Shown here one piece after another: positions 40,826 through 49,653 of a stretch of DNA of 64,000 bases. The DNA comes from Pelagovum pacificum (GTDB lineage: Bacteria > Pseudomonadota > Alphaproteobacteria > Rhodobacterales > Rhodobacteraceae), in NCBI RefSeq assembly GCF_016134045.1, contig NZ_CP065915.1, positions 2,170,001 through 2,234,000 of the forward strand. The letters run 5' to 3'. Every line of letters begins with the position of its first letter. Positions within the stretch are counted from its first letter, which is position 1. Made by a program: the position numbers and the translations under genes. The notes under the pieces are model-generated. The model did not search any database, was not told where the DNA came from, and saw only the letters and a list, made by a program, of their open reading frames with translations.

Positions 40826-40986
40826 TGCCGGCCCGCGCGTCGACTTCGACCGGGTGCTGCGGGATGGTCCGTTTGGTCACCCGGGGGCTGCAGGACTTCC
40901 GAACGGGCCTGTCAGCGCTATCGACCGTTGCGGCAGGCGCCGGGCGCGGCTATCCGGTGCGCGATCGTATACCGGAGGACGCGCCA

Positions 40987-42378
<1,392 letters not shown>

Positions 42379-42387
42379 GCGATCACG

Positions 42388-42415
42388 AAAAAGGGGCGGC
42401 CCGGCGGGCCGCCCC
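42388..42415. terminator. Bidirectional terminator between fumC and the DUF4394 gene
   Basis: This is a perfect 10-bp stem GGGGCGGCCC-GGC-GGGCCGCCCC (42393-42415). Five A on the left give a U-tract for the minus-strand gene. It lies between convergent stops. Confidence 0.8.
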
Positions 42416-42438
42416 TGATGTGTCGAACGTCAGGTCGA

Positions 42439-43281
42439 TTACATCTCGCTCGGCGCGACGGCGAAGCCGCTGAAGCCGCCCATGCCGAGATCGGCGAGCA
42501 TCGTCGCTTCGCCCGTCTCGAGGTCGATGGAATAGAGACCGGCGGTGTCGCCGCCTTCCATCTGCAGGATGGCATAGCCTTCGTTCTCACCCTCGGCGGC
42601 GGACAGGATGTCGAAGCCGCCCATGCCGGACAGGTCCACGGCTTCACCGTCCACCATGACGGCGCCGATGGTTTCGAGCGTGCCGTCGTTGTTGGCGACG
42701 CTGACGAGCGAATCCGTCTCGGCATCGAGGCCGTACTGGAACGTGCTCTCGGCGGTCATGCCGGAGATGGCGTTGGTGTAGGCGTTGGCAAAGACCATCG
42801 GGGTCGCGTCAGCGTTGTCGTCGCCCTCGGCATAGAACAGGTCGGTCACACGGATCACGGTGCCGGCACGCTCGTCACCGTCGCCGAAGCCGTCGGGGAA
42901 GTAGACGAGGTTGTCGCCCGAGGAGGACAGGGCGCGAACGGCGTCGATCGCGTTGTTGAAGTCGAAGGCGATCATAGCGCCGTCGGCCAGCGTAGCGTCT
43001 TCGGCAAAGGATGCGCCGAGGTCGGTCATCTCGCCCGACATCGGGTCGATCGTGTAGATCATGCCGTTGGTGATACCGAGCAGATCACCGGTGACGGGCC
43101 GGTAGGCGATGGCATCGACGGGGTTGGCGAGCTCGTTGGTGGTGACGTCGCCCGGGTTTTCGATGTCGGCCATGACGACGAGGGTCGCGCCGTCATCGGT
43201 CAGGGCGTACCCGGAAGCGGCGTAGGCTCCGGTCGCGGCAAGGCCGAGTGCGGCGGCGGCGGTGGTCATCGTGCGGATCAT
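42439..43281 (-). CDS. Secreted DUF4394 domain protein
   Basis: This 280-residue protein has a signal peptide (MIRTMTTAAAALGLAATGAYA). A beta-propeller-like domain matching DUF4394 follows: PVDAIAYRPVTGDLLGITN, YTIDPMSGEMTDLGASF, GFDILSAAEGENEGYAILQ and YSIDLETGEATMLADLG are repeated strand-turn units. It is very acidic and rich in D/G/A. Expected in the periplasm or outside the cell. Function unknown. It stands alone. Confidence 0.85.
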   Translation of the reverse strand: MIRTMTTAAAALGLAATGAYAASGYALTDDGATLVVMADIENPGDVTTNELANPVDAIAYRPVTGDLLGITNGMIYTIDPMSGEMTDLGASFAEDATLADGAMIAFDFNNAIDAVRALSSSGDNLVYFPDGFGDGDERAGTVIRVTDLFYAEGDDNADATPMVFANAYTNAISGMTAESTFQYGLDAETDSLVSVANNDGTLETIGAVMVDGEAVDLSGMGGFDILSAAEGENEGYAILQMEGGDTAGLYSIDLETGEATMLADLGMGGFSGFAVAPSEM

Positions 43282-43428
43282 GTCGGTTGGTCCTCTCTGT
43301 GATTACAGCGGCTTCGATCGCCGCCCGTGTGCCAGTAACCACGTCAGGGAGGATCGGAGAGTTTCACCGCAGACGGCGAAAAGTCCCGAGATTTGGGGAT
43401 GCGGGCGGCGAACCGCCCGCCCTGCCCG

Positions 43429-43866
43429 TCACATGAAGCTGCAATCGCGGGCGAGAACCCGGTCGATCGCGGCACTCGAACCGCGCAGCGGAACCTCCGA
43501 CAACGTGCCGCGGCGGTAGAGGCCGACCATCAGGTTCGATCCGTACTGCATGCCCGAGACGAAGCTTTCCGCCTCTTCCATCGTGTCGAAGGCCAAGAGG
43601 CAACTTGCGGCGGAGCAGTCCGCGCCCACCAGTACCTCGCCGTAATTGTCGACCTCGACAACGAAGATCTCCTCCGAGGCGCCGGGATCGTAGCCGCGGA
43701 ACACGACGGCCGGCAGGCCGCCATTGGCGCATTCGACCATCACGGAGAAACCGTTCGTTCCGGGGCCGATGGCCTGACCGGCAGGAAGCGGCGCGGGATC
43801 GTAGCTCCAGTCGGCGGCGGCGGGCGCGGCGGCGAGGAGGAGTGGCAGAAGCAGGGTTTTGTACAT
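43429..43866 (-). CDS. Small secreted protein of unknown function
   Basis: This 145-residue protein has a signal peptide (MYKTLLLPLLLAAAPAAA). The mature domain carries four cysteines (VECANG, ADCSAASCLLAF, RDCSFM), which could form two disulfides. The pattern of beta strands around VVFRGYDPG and EEIFVVEVDNYGE is unfamiliar to me. AAAGG lies upstream of the ATG at 43866; a longer frame reaching 44106 crosses the divergent gene at 44009. Location periplasmic; function unknown. Confidence 0.75.
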   Translation of the reverse strand: MYKTLLLPLLLAAAPAAADWSYDPAPLPAGQAIGPGTNGFSVMVECANGGLPAVVFRGYDPGASEEIFVVEVDNYGEVLVGADCSAASCLLAFDTMEEAESFVSGMQYGSNLMVGLYRRGTLSEVPLRGSSAAIDRVLARDCSFM

Positions 43867-44008
43867 GAAAATACCTTTGCGTTGAATGAGGTCGGTCCCG
43901 AAACGATCCATGCAGGGGGCCGCCGCGTCAACGGGCCGTTTCGCGAATATCCATAGGCAAGGCCGCGGCCGGAGCGTAGAACGGGGGCTCGCAACGAGGG
44001 GGAGTCGG

Positions 44009-44185
44009 ATGTCGGTCGTGAACTTCAACAAGGCGCGCAAGGTGCGGGCCCGCGCGGATGCCAAGAAGCAGGCGGACGAGAACGCGGTGAAGCACGGGCG
44101 CACCAAGGCGCAACGGATGCTGGACGCCGCGCGCGAGCAGAAGCTGCGTGAACGTCTGGACGGCCAGAAATTCGACGATGTCTGA
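44009..44185 (+). CDS. DUF4169 family small basic protein
   Basis: This 58-residue, very basic helical protein has VNFNKARKVRARADAKKQADENAVKHGRTKAQR, matching DUF4169. It lacks cysteines and membrane segments, and could bind nucleic acid by charge. GGGGGAG precedes the ATG. Its end overlaps the RHH gene by 8 bp, a coupling repeated in related genomes, so the two products may work together. Confidence 0.82.
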   Translation: MSVVNFNKARKVRARADAKKQADENAVKHGRTKAQRMLDAAREQKLRERLDGQKFDDV

Positions 44186-44402
44186 GGGGCGGCCGGTCAA
44201 GCACTCCCTCACCCTGCGCGGTCACCGCACGAGCGTCTCGCTGGAACATGCCTTCTGGATCGCGTTCCGGGAAATGGCCAAGGCAAACGGCCAGACACTG
44301 AACGGTCTGGCCACGGAGATCGACGAATCGCGGGGAGAGGATGTCGGGCTGGCGTCCGCGATCCGGGTCGCGGTCCTGCGTCACGCCCAGGGTCGCATCT
44401 GA
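44178..44402 (+). CDS. Ribbon-helix-helix domain protein
   Basis: This 74-residue protein matches the RHH_4-type fold: a strand (KHSLTLRGHRTSVSLE), then two helices (HAFWIAFREMAKANGQTLNGLATEID and a C-terminal VGLASAIRVAVLRHA). It is a dimeric DNA-binding fold. Overlap with DUF4169 indicates joint translation. No toxin is evident in the pair, so I do not call it an antitoxin. Targets unknown. Confidence 0.85.
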   Translation: MSEGRPVKHSLTLRGHRTSVSLEHAFWIAFREMAKANGQTLNGLATEIDESRGEDVGLASAIRVAVLRHAQGRI

Positions 44403-44423
44403 CCGGGAACGTGATCGGGCGGT

Positions 44424-44693
44424 TCAGTCCTGGGAGTAGAGCGCGGCACGGATGCGCGTCAGGTCGTCGGCTTCCTGCTGTTCGACGGAAAGCGTGGAGC
44501 GCTTGGTCGTGCGCTGGCCACCGAGGTCACCCTTGAAGAGGTCGAGAAGTTCACGAACTTCGACCTTCTGCTTGGGAGCATCCTCGCCGTTGGCCTCGTG
44601 CGACTGACGGACGACCGAGATGATGGTCTCGAGCGTTTTCAGCAGTCCGGGCGTCGGACGTGGTGTTCCTTGCATTTCTTCGACAAGAGCCAT
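44424..44693 (-). CDS. Conserved hypothetical protein, 89 residues
   Basis: This soluble helical protein has PRPTPGLLKTLETIISVVRQSHEANGED, KQKVEVRELLDLFKGDLGGQRTTKRSTLSVEQQEADDLTRI. It reads like a small conserved Rhodobacterales protein, but I do not know its role. I use the ATG at 44693, with CAGGAG 13 bases upstream. Its leader holds a perfect GCAAGGC-CCCC-GCCTTGC hairpin (44722-44739). The upstream 200 bases are notably AT-rich. Confidence 0.7.
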   Translation of the reverse strand: MALVEEMQGTPRPTPGLLKTLETIISVVRQSHEANGEDAPKQKVEVRELLDLFKGDLGGQRTTKRSTLSVEQQEADDLTRIRAALYSQD

Positions 44694-44986
44694 TGGGCAG
44701 CAACTCCTGAGTCTCACTCTCGCAAGGCCCCCGCCTTGCAAGTCTCTTATCGGCCATAATTTCGGGCCGGGGAATGCCCCAAATCGGCCCCAATCAGCGC
44801 GAATTCTTCAATGGTTTCTTTGTAAGCCACTGTTTTACATGAACTAAAGATTGTGACGGGCCGCCCGAATTGGACGCATACGGATGCCTTTATTTCGCCT
44901 TTGTGATTGCTTTGCCCTGAATCGGGTTTTCGGTGGGGAACCAGTTCGGCGAACTCTCCGAAACCGTTTCTCGATCGGAATTGCGA

Positions 44987-46342
44987 TCAGGTGGCTCTCG
45001 GGCGAATCGACAGCCAGATTCCCTCTTTCGAGCGCACGGTGAGGTGGGCGACCGGCACCGGAACGCGGTCAGGGACTGGTTCAATCCGGAAATTGCGGCA
45101 GATCAGGGCAAGCAGCAGGACCCCCTCGACCATCGCGAAACCGGCGCCCGTGCAGACGCGCGGCCCGGCCGAGAACGGCATGTAGGCCTCTCTCATGCAT
45201 TGCTTGCCGTTGGTCGTCGTCCAGCGGGCGGGGTCGAAGGCATCGGGCCGCTCCCATAGCCGGGTCTGACGGTGGAGGTGCCAGGGACTCAGCACGACCT
45301 GTGCGCCCTTCTTGACGCGCCGGTCGCGGAACTCTTCGGTCTGCGTCGCCTCCCGCACCATCATCGGCACCGGCGGGTAAAGGCGCAGCGCCTCGCGGAA
45401 CACGTCGCGCGTCACGCGCAGCTTGGAGATGGTGGAGAAGCTGTCCGTCACCTCTGCCGCCTCGGAGGCGATCTTCTCCTGCCAGTCGGGATAGAGCGCG
45501 AGCAGGTAGAGCGTCCAGGCGAGCGCGGAGGCCGAGGTCTCGTGCCCGGCGAGGAAGAAGATCGCCACCTGGTCGACCATTTCCTCGAGATCGAAGAGGT
45601 CGCCCGTCTCCGGGTCGCGGGTTGTCATGATCTTGGTGGCGAGGTCGTCGGGCGCGGTGCCGGCGTCGATCGCCTTCAATCGGTCAGCGGTGAGCGAGGA
45701 AATCAGGCGGCGGATCTCCTTCGCCGCGCGGCGGGTCTCGCGCCGGAACAGACGCGGCATCCAGCGGGGGCCGGGAATGAAGGCGGCGAGGTTCAGGATC
45801 GGCTGGGTGCGCTGGTAAGCGCGGAACTCGTCGAAGACGGCGCGCGCCACCTCATGCTCGATCGGGATGGAGAACAGCGTGCGGAATATGACATCCGCCG
45901 CGGCGTGGCTCGTCTCTGCCTCGATCTCGACCGGGTCGTCACCGGCGAGCTTCGACAGTCGGGCGACGGCTGCCTGCCCCGCGTCCCACATCGCGGGGTA
46001 CGTGTCGCGCAGGCGGCCGCCCTCGAACGCCGGGTCGATGATCCGCCGCTGCCGTTTCCACGTCTCGCCGTTGGTGACGAAGACCGAGTTGCCGAGCAGC
46101 GGGCGCAGGCCGGAACTCACCCGGTCGGACTTCGGGAAGTCATCGGGCCGCTCGTTCAGCACGCGGCGCACGATCTTCGGATCGTTGACGAGGTAGGAGC
46201 GGAAGAACGGCGTCTTGAACTCCGCCATCCACGCCCGGTAAAGCCGCGCGGGCTGTGCCGACAGGATGTCGGCCCGGAACAGGCGAACATACCGCCAGAG
46301 CGAGACCCTGTCGGGGCGCGAGGGCGGTTTCGGTGGGATCAT
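44987..46342 (-). CDS. Cytochrome P450
   Basis: This 451-residue haem-thiolate monooxygenase has the I-helix oxygen-activation motif FLAGHETSA, the K-helix ExxR in FREALRLYPPVP, a PERF-like RPDAFDPARW segment, and the haem-binding loop FSAGPRVCTGAG with C397. It has no N-terminal membrane anchor, so it is a soluble bacterial type. Its ATG overlaps the stop of the hydrolase-like gene (ATGA), suggesting a coupled pathway. No ferredoxin or reductase is adjacent. Substrate unknown, plausibly a fatty acid or isoprenoid; this is a guess. Confidence 0.93.
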   Translation of the reverse strand: MIPPKPPSRPDRVSLWRYVRLFRADILSAQPARLYRAWMAEFKTPFFRSYLVNDPKIVRRVLNERPDDFPKSDRVSSGLRPLLGNSVFVTNGETWKRQRRIIDPAFEGGRLRDTYPAMWDAGQAAVARLSKLAGDDPVEIEAETSHAAADVIFRTLFSIPIEHEVARAVFDEFRAYQRTQPILNLAAFIPGPRWMPRLFRRETRRAAKEIRRLISSLTADRLKAIDAGTAPDDLATKIMTTRDPETGDLFDLEEMVDQVAIFFLAGHETSASALAWTLYLLALYPDWQEKIASEAAEVTDSFSTISKLRVTRDVFREALRLYPPVPMMVREATQTEEFRDRRVKKGAQVVLSPWHLHRQTRLWERPDAFDPARWTTTNGKQCMREAYMPFSAGPRVCTGAGFAMVEGVLLLALICRNFRIEPVPDRVPVPVAHLTVRSKEGIWLSIRPRAT

Positions 46343-47580
46343 GCGGCGATCGAGGTGTATTTCGAGGCAGGGATGTCGATACGGCTCTTGCTGTGCGGCC
46401 GGTCGGCGTAGCGGTCGGCCAGCGTCACGGGCCCGGCGGTGATCTGGAAGTAGTCGTAATCCTTCGGACGGTCAAAGGCGCAAAGATACTGGAAGTGCAG
46501 CCGGAAGAAGCGCCAGCGCATTTCCTTCCAGCGTTCGGGCGACAGCGACTGTGTGAAAGCGGCAGAGAACACCAGCGGCCACTTCTGACCCACCGGCGCG
46601 ACGCCCGACACCGCGACCGGATCGCAGAGTGCGAAGGCGCAGCCGTCGCCGGGCGCCGTGACGTCGACCCATGTCAGTTCCTTGCGCGTGCAGAGATAGG
46701 CGAGATCGCCGCGCAGCCGGTCGGCCTTCGGCAGGAAGGACACCATCGGCACCACTTGTCCGAGCGACAGGAACGCGAGCGCCGGTCCGTTGGCGGGCAC
46801 CCTGCCCTGCCGGATCAGGTCGGCGAGAATCGACACCCCGAGATGCGCCCCCGAAGAGTGGCCGACGACAAGCACCTCGTCGAATTCGTCCGCCAGCGCC
46901 TCGGCAATGCGGTCGCCGAACTCCGCCATCCGCGCCTCGAGGTCGGGCGGGTTCGCACCCTTCCAGTTGGCCGAATAGGCGTAGTCGTGCATCAGGTAGT
47001 AGGCGAAGAACTTGCCGTCCTTCTTCTTGAACCACCGCAGGATCAGGGTCGCGACCGCACCCCAGACGGCAAGGCCCGCCAGCACGGCGAGCGCATCCGG
47101 CAGACCGAGCGCGCCGAGCAGCTCCCCCGCGCCGTAGCCGAGCAGAACACCGGTCCAGACGGCGATCATCAGCTGAAGGATCAGCATCCCCACGGGATAG
47201 AGCGCGGCGATCACCGGGCCCTTGCGCAGCCACATCAGCCGGCGCAGCGCGCCGCTGGTGATGTAGGTCCATGCGCAGCGGACAAGCTGGAGGTAGGTCG
47301 CAGGGATCGAGCTCGACATGCTGCCCCGCACGATATCGGACCAGACGAGCACTTCGACGTCCGCCTCGACCTCGGCGCCGTCGATCCGGCCGGTGACGTG
47401 CCAGCCGTAGGGACCGCCGCCGCGCTTTGGGGCGAGCGCGATGTCGTACCCCGTGATCGCCGCCTGCGCCGACCCTTCCTTGCGGTAGAGCTCGCGGTAG
47501 CGTCGCGGGTGGATCGGATCGTAGCCCGGTATGTAGAAGACCCGCCGACGCGCGACGGGGCGGCTGCTCTGCGCTGTCAT
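46339..47580 (-). CDS. Membrane-associated alpha/beta-hydrolase-like protein
   Basis: This 413-residue protein has an N-terminal soluble part starting RRVFYIPGYDPIHPRRYRELYRKE and two hydrophobic helices (about 130-190). A C-terminal part contains the nucleophile-elbow motif VVGHSSGAHLG (about 245-255). GxSxG with a preceding GYDP segment argues for an alpha/beta hydrolase anchored at the inner membrane. The start at 47580 is chosen because upstream codons cross the divergent gene at 47732. It is translationally coupled to the P450. Reaction unknown. Confidence 0.75.
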   Translation of the reverse strand: MTAQSSRPVARRRVFYIPGYDPIHPRRYRELYRKEGSAQAAITGYDIALAPKRGGGPYGWHVTGRIDGAEVEADVEVLVWSDIVRGSMSSSIPATYLQLVRCAWTYITSGALRRLMWLRKGPVIAALYPVGMLILQLMIAVWTGVLLGYGAGELLGALGLPDALAVLAGLAVWGAVATLILRWFKKKDGKFFAYYLMHDYAYSANWKGANPPDLEARMAEFGDRIAEALADEFDEVLVVGHSSGAHLGVSILADLIRQGRVPANGPALAFLSLGQVVPMVSFLPKADRLRGDLAYLCTRKELTWVDVTAPGDGCAFALCDPVAVSGVAPVGQKWPLVFSAAFTQSLSPERWKEMRWRFFRLHFQYLCAFDRPKDYDYFQITAGPVTLADRYADRPHSKSRIDIPASKYTSIAA

Positions 47581-47731
47581 GTCCCTGCTCTCGCCGGTCG
47601 TATCCGTGAACAATAGCTCCGGATCCCGGCGAAAATAAGCCGCGCGCGCAGCAAACAGAGGGTCGCGTTGCGGGTCGCCCCCGGAACGCCGGGCAGTCAG
47701 ACGGGTTGGACCCGAAAGCCGGGAGAGTGAC

Positions 47732-48361
47732 ATGAGCCACAAGCAGATCGTCGAGGCGCTGATCGACACGCAAGGGACCCTCTATTCCGAGGAGATCGGC
47801 GCCGATATCGCGCGCGACACGCCGCAGGAGCTCTTTCACTGGCTGATCGGCGCCACGCTGCTGTCCTCGCGGATCTCGGCTGACAACGCCGTGAAGGCCG
47901 GCGCGGCACTGCGCGATGCGGGTTTGCACAAGATCGACGCGCTGCTCGATGCCAGGCGGGAGGACGTCGTGCGGGTTCTGAACGAGAACGGCTATGCCCG
48001 GTTCGACGAGTCGACCACCGACTACCTGCGCGAGACCGCCGAGATGGTTCGAGATGAATATGACGGCGACCTTCGGAAGATGCGCAAGGAGGACCCCGCC
48101 CGTGCGCTGCTCAAGGCCAAGGGGATCGGGCCCAAGGGGGCCGAGATCTTCGCCCGCGAGGCGCAACTCGTCTGGGATGAGTTCTACCCGACGCTCGGCG
48201 ACCGCGCGCTGACGATGGCAAAGGACCTCGGGCTGCCGGAAGATGCCTCCGAACTGTCGAAGGCCGCCGGCAACCATGAGCGGTTCGTCCGCCTTGTGGC
48301 CGCGTTGACCCGCGCGGCGCTCGACGGGCCATCGGAGGACGTCACGAAGGCGGCGGACTAG
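47732..48361 (+). CDS. Helix-hairpin-helix (endonuclease III-like) family protein
   Basis: This 209-residue protein starts like the HhH-GPD glycosylase fold (FHWLIGATLLSSRISADNAVKAGAALRDAG). It has a helix-hairpin-helix LLKAKGIGPKGAEIFAREAQ (about 128-147). The catalytic Lys/Asp of Nth and the 4Fe-4S cysteine cluster are not evident, so it may be a non-catalytic or divergent relative of endonuclease III. Its TAG stop shares CTAG with the opposing ccdA-like gene. Confidence 0.75.
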   Translation: MSHKQIVEALIDTQGTLYSEEIGADIARDTPQELFHWLIGATLLSSRISADNAVKAGAALRDAGLHKIDALLDARREDVVRVLNENGYARFDESTTDYLRETAEMVRDEYDGDLRKMRKEDPARALLKAKGIGPKGAEIFAREAQLVWDEFYPTLGDRALTMAKDLGLPEDASELSKAAGNHERFVRLVAALTRAALDGPSEDVTKAAD

Positions 48362-49110
48362 CCGAGGTAGCCGAGCGCGGGCACCGTCTCCAGCAGCCAG
48401 TAGGCGAAGTCGGAGAATTGCCCGGTCACCATCATCAGCCCCACCGTCCAGAGCAGCAGGCCCGAGATCCGCTCGATCCGGCCCATATGGCGGCGCATGA
48501 AGGCCATTGCGCCCTTCAGCCGGGGGAAGAAGGCGGCGACCAGCAGGAACGGAATGCCGAGGCCGGCGGCATACGCCACCAGGAGCGTCGTGCCCCGCGC
48601 CATGTTGGCCTCCGTCGCGGCGAGACCGAGGATCGCGCCGAGAATAGGGCCGAGGCACGGCGTCCAGCCGAACGCGAAAGCGAGGCCAAGGAGGAACGCC
48701 CCGAAGGCGGAGCCGCCCTTGTCGCCCGCCTCGATCCGCATCTCGCGGTCCATGAAGCCGATCCGGAAGATCGACAGGAAGTGCATCCCGAAGACCATGA
48801 TGACGATACCCGCGCCGGTCACGAACCAGTCCTGGTAGCGCAGGAAAGCCCGGCCGAGCGCCGAGAAGGCGAAGCCGAGCAGCAGGAACACCACCGAAAG
48901 CCCGAGCACGAAGAACAGGGCGGCCAGCGTCACCTTCCGGCGCGAGCCGGCGTCGCCGTCCATCTCCGCGACGCTGACGCCGGACATGTAGGCGAGGTAA
49001 GGCGGCACCACCGGCAACACGCAGGGCGACAGGAACGACAGAAGGCCGGCGACCAGCGCGATGGCGAGGCCCGGCAGCAGGGCGGCGTCGAGGATGAGCG
49101 TTGCGTCCAT
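48358..49110 (-). CDS. ccdA: CcdA-type cytochrome c biogenesis / thiol-disulfide transmembrane protein
   Basis: This 250-residue membrane protein of the DsbD/CcdA transmembrane family has six helices. The two redox cysteines are in LSFLSPCVLPVVPPYLAYMSG (first helix) and FGWTPCLGPILGAILG (fourth helix), the classic pair that carries electrons from thioredoxin to periplasmic thiol proteins. The ATG at 49110 avoids a spurious 12-residue extension. It stands alone here, divergent from a TusA-like gene. Confidence 0.92.
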   Translation of the reverse strand: MDATLILDAALLPGLAIALVAGLLSFLSPCVLPVVPPYLAYMSGVSVAEMDGDAGSRRKVTLAALFFVLGLSVVFLLLGFAFSALGRAFLRYQDWFVTGAGIVIMVFGMHFLSIFRIGFMDREMRIEAGDKGGSAFGAFLLGLAFAFGWTPCLGPILGAILGLAATEANMARGTTLLVAYAAGLGIPFLLVAAFFPRLKGAMAFMRRHMGRIERISGLLLWTVGLMMVTGQFSDFAYWLLETVPALGYLG

Positions 49111-49204
49111 GTGCCGAGCGTTATCCGAGACCCGGCGGGAGGTCACGTTTCATCTCCTCACGTTGTGGTGGACGCGACCCTTCATCGCGCCTACTCCGGT
49201 CGAC

Positions 49205-49435
49205 ATGATCGACGCGGATGCCGAACTCGACGCGACGGGGCTGCTCTGCCCCCTGCCCGTCCTGAAACTGCGCAGGCGGTTGCAGCCGCTCGGGCCCGGC
49301 GATGTGATCCGGGTGCTTGCCGACGACCCGGCGGCGGTGATCGACATCCCGCACTTCTGTCAGGAAGCCGGGCACGAGCATGTTTCGCTCACGAGCGAAG
49401 GGCGCGTCCAGGTGCACCTGGTGCGTAAGGGCTGA
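49205..49435 (+). CDS. TusA-like sulfur-carrier family protein
   Basis: This 76-residue protein has the SirA/TusA pattern LDATGLLCPLPVLKLRRRL near its N-terminus. The conserved Cys-Pro-x-Pro provides the persulfide cysteine. The rest is a small two-layer fold with DPAAVIDIPHFCQEAGHE. It may carry sulfane sulfur for tRNA thiolation or molybdenum-cofactor metabolism. It is divergent from ccdA with a 94-bp gap. Confidence 0.88.
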   Translation: MIDADAELDATGLLCPLPVLKLRRRLQPLGPGDVIRVLADDPAAVIDIPHFCQEAGHEHVSLTSEGRVQVHLVRKG

Positions 49436-49475
49436 GCGCCCGCTTCGGAGCGGATTGAAGGCTGGCAATCGGTGC

Positions 49476-49537
49476 CGGGGGCGCTGCCCCCGTCGCCCTG
49501 CGGGCGACTCCCCCGGAGGTATTTATGGCCAGATGAG
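49476..49537 (+). repeat. Dispersed intergenic element, family B (copy 4)
   Basis: GGGGGC-GCT-GCCCCC (49477-49491) and GTCGCCC-TGC-GGGCGAC (49492-49508) are followed by CCCCGGAGGTATTTATGGCCAGATGAGCGAG. It lies between the convergent TusA-like gene and rne. Confidence 0.8.
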
Positions 49538-49617
49538 CGAGCGGGTCGGGCGCGGACCTCCGGCGGGCTGCCTGCTACTGGGAGGGTCTCGCGGCGCGAC
49601 CGTGGTCCGGTGAACGG

Positions 49618-49644
49618 AAAAGGGCGCGTACCTCGGACGCGCCC
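49618..49644 (-). terminator. Rho-independent terminator of rne
   Basis: On the minus strand this is a perfect 8-bp stem GGGCGCGT/ACGCGCCC (49622-49644) followed by four T, 10 bases past the rne stop. Confidence 0.75.
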
Positions 49645-49653
49645 CTTGTTCTG

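Noticed and set aside
44009..44402. Toxin-antitoxin module
   Set aside because: The arrangement is similar, but DUF4169 shows no toxin fold or catalytic residues.
47732..48361. True endonuclease III
   Set aside because: The HhH element is present, but I could not place the catalytic Lys/Asp or the iron-sulfur cysteines, so only a family-level name is given.
46472..48658. A 728-residue minus-strand open frame
   Set aside because: It runs out of frame through the hydrolase-like gene and antisense to the HhH gene; the composition is typical of a GC-rich shadow.
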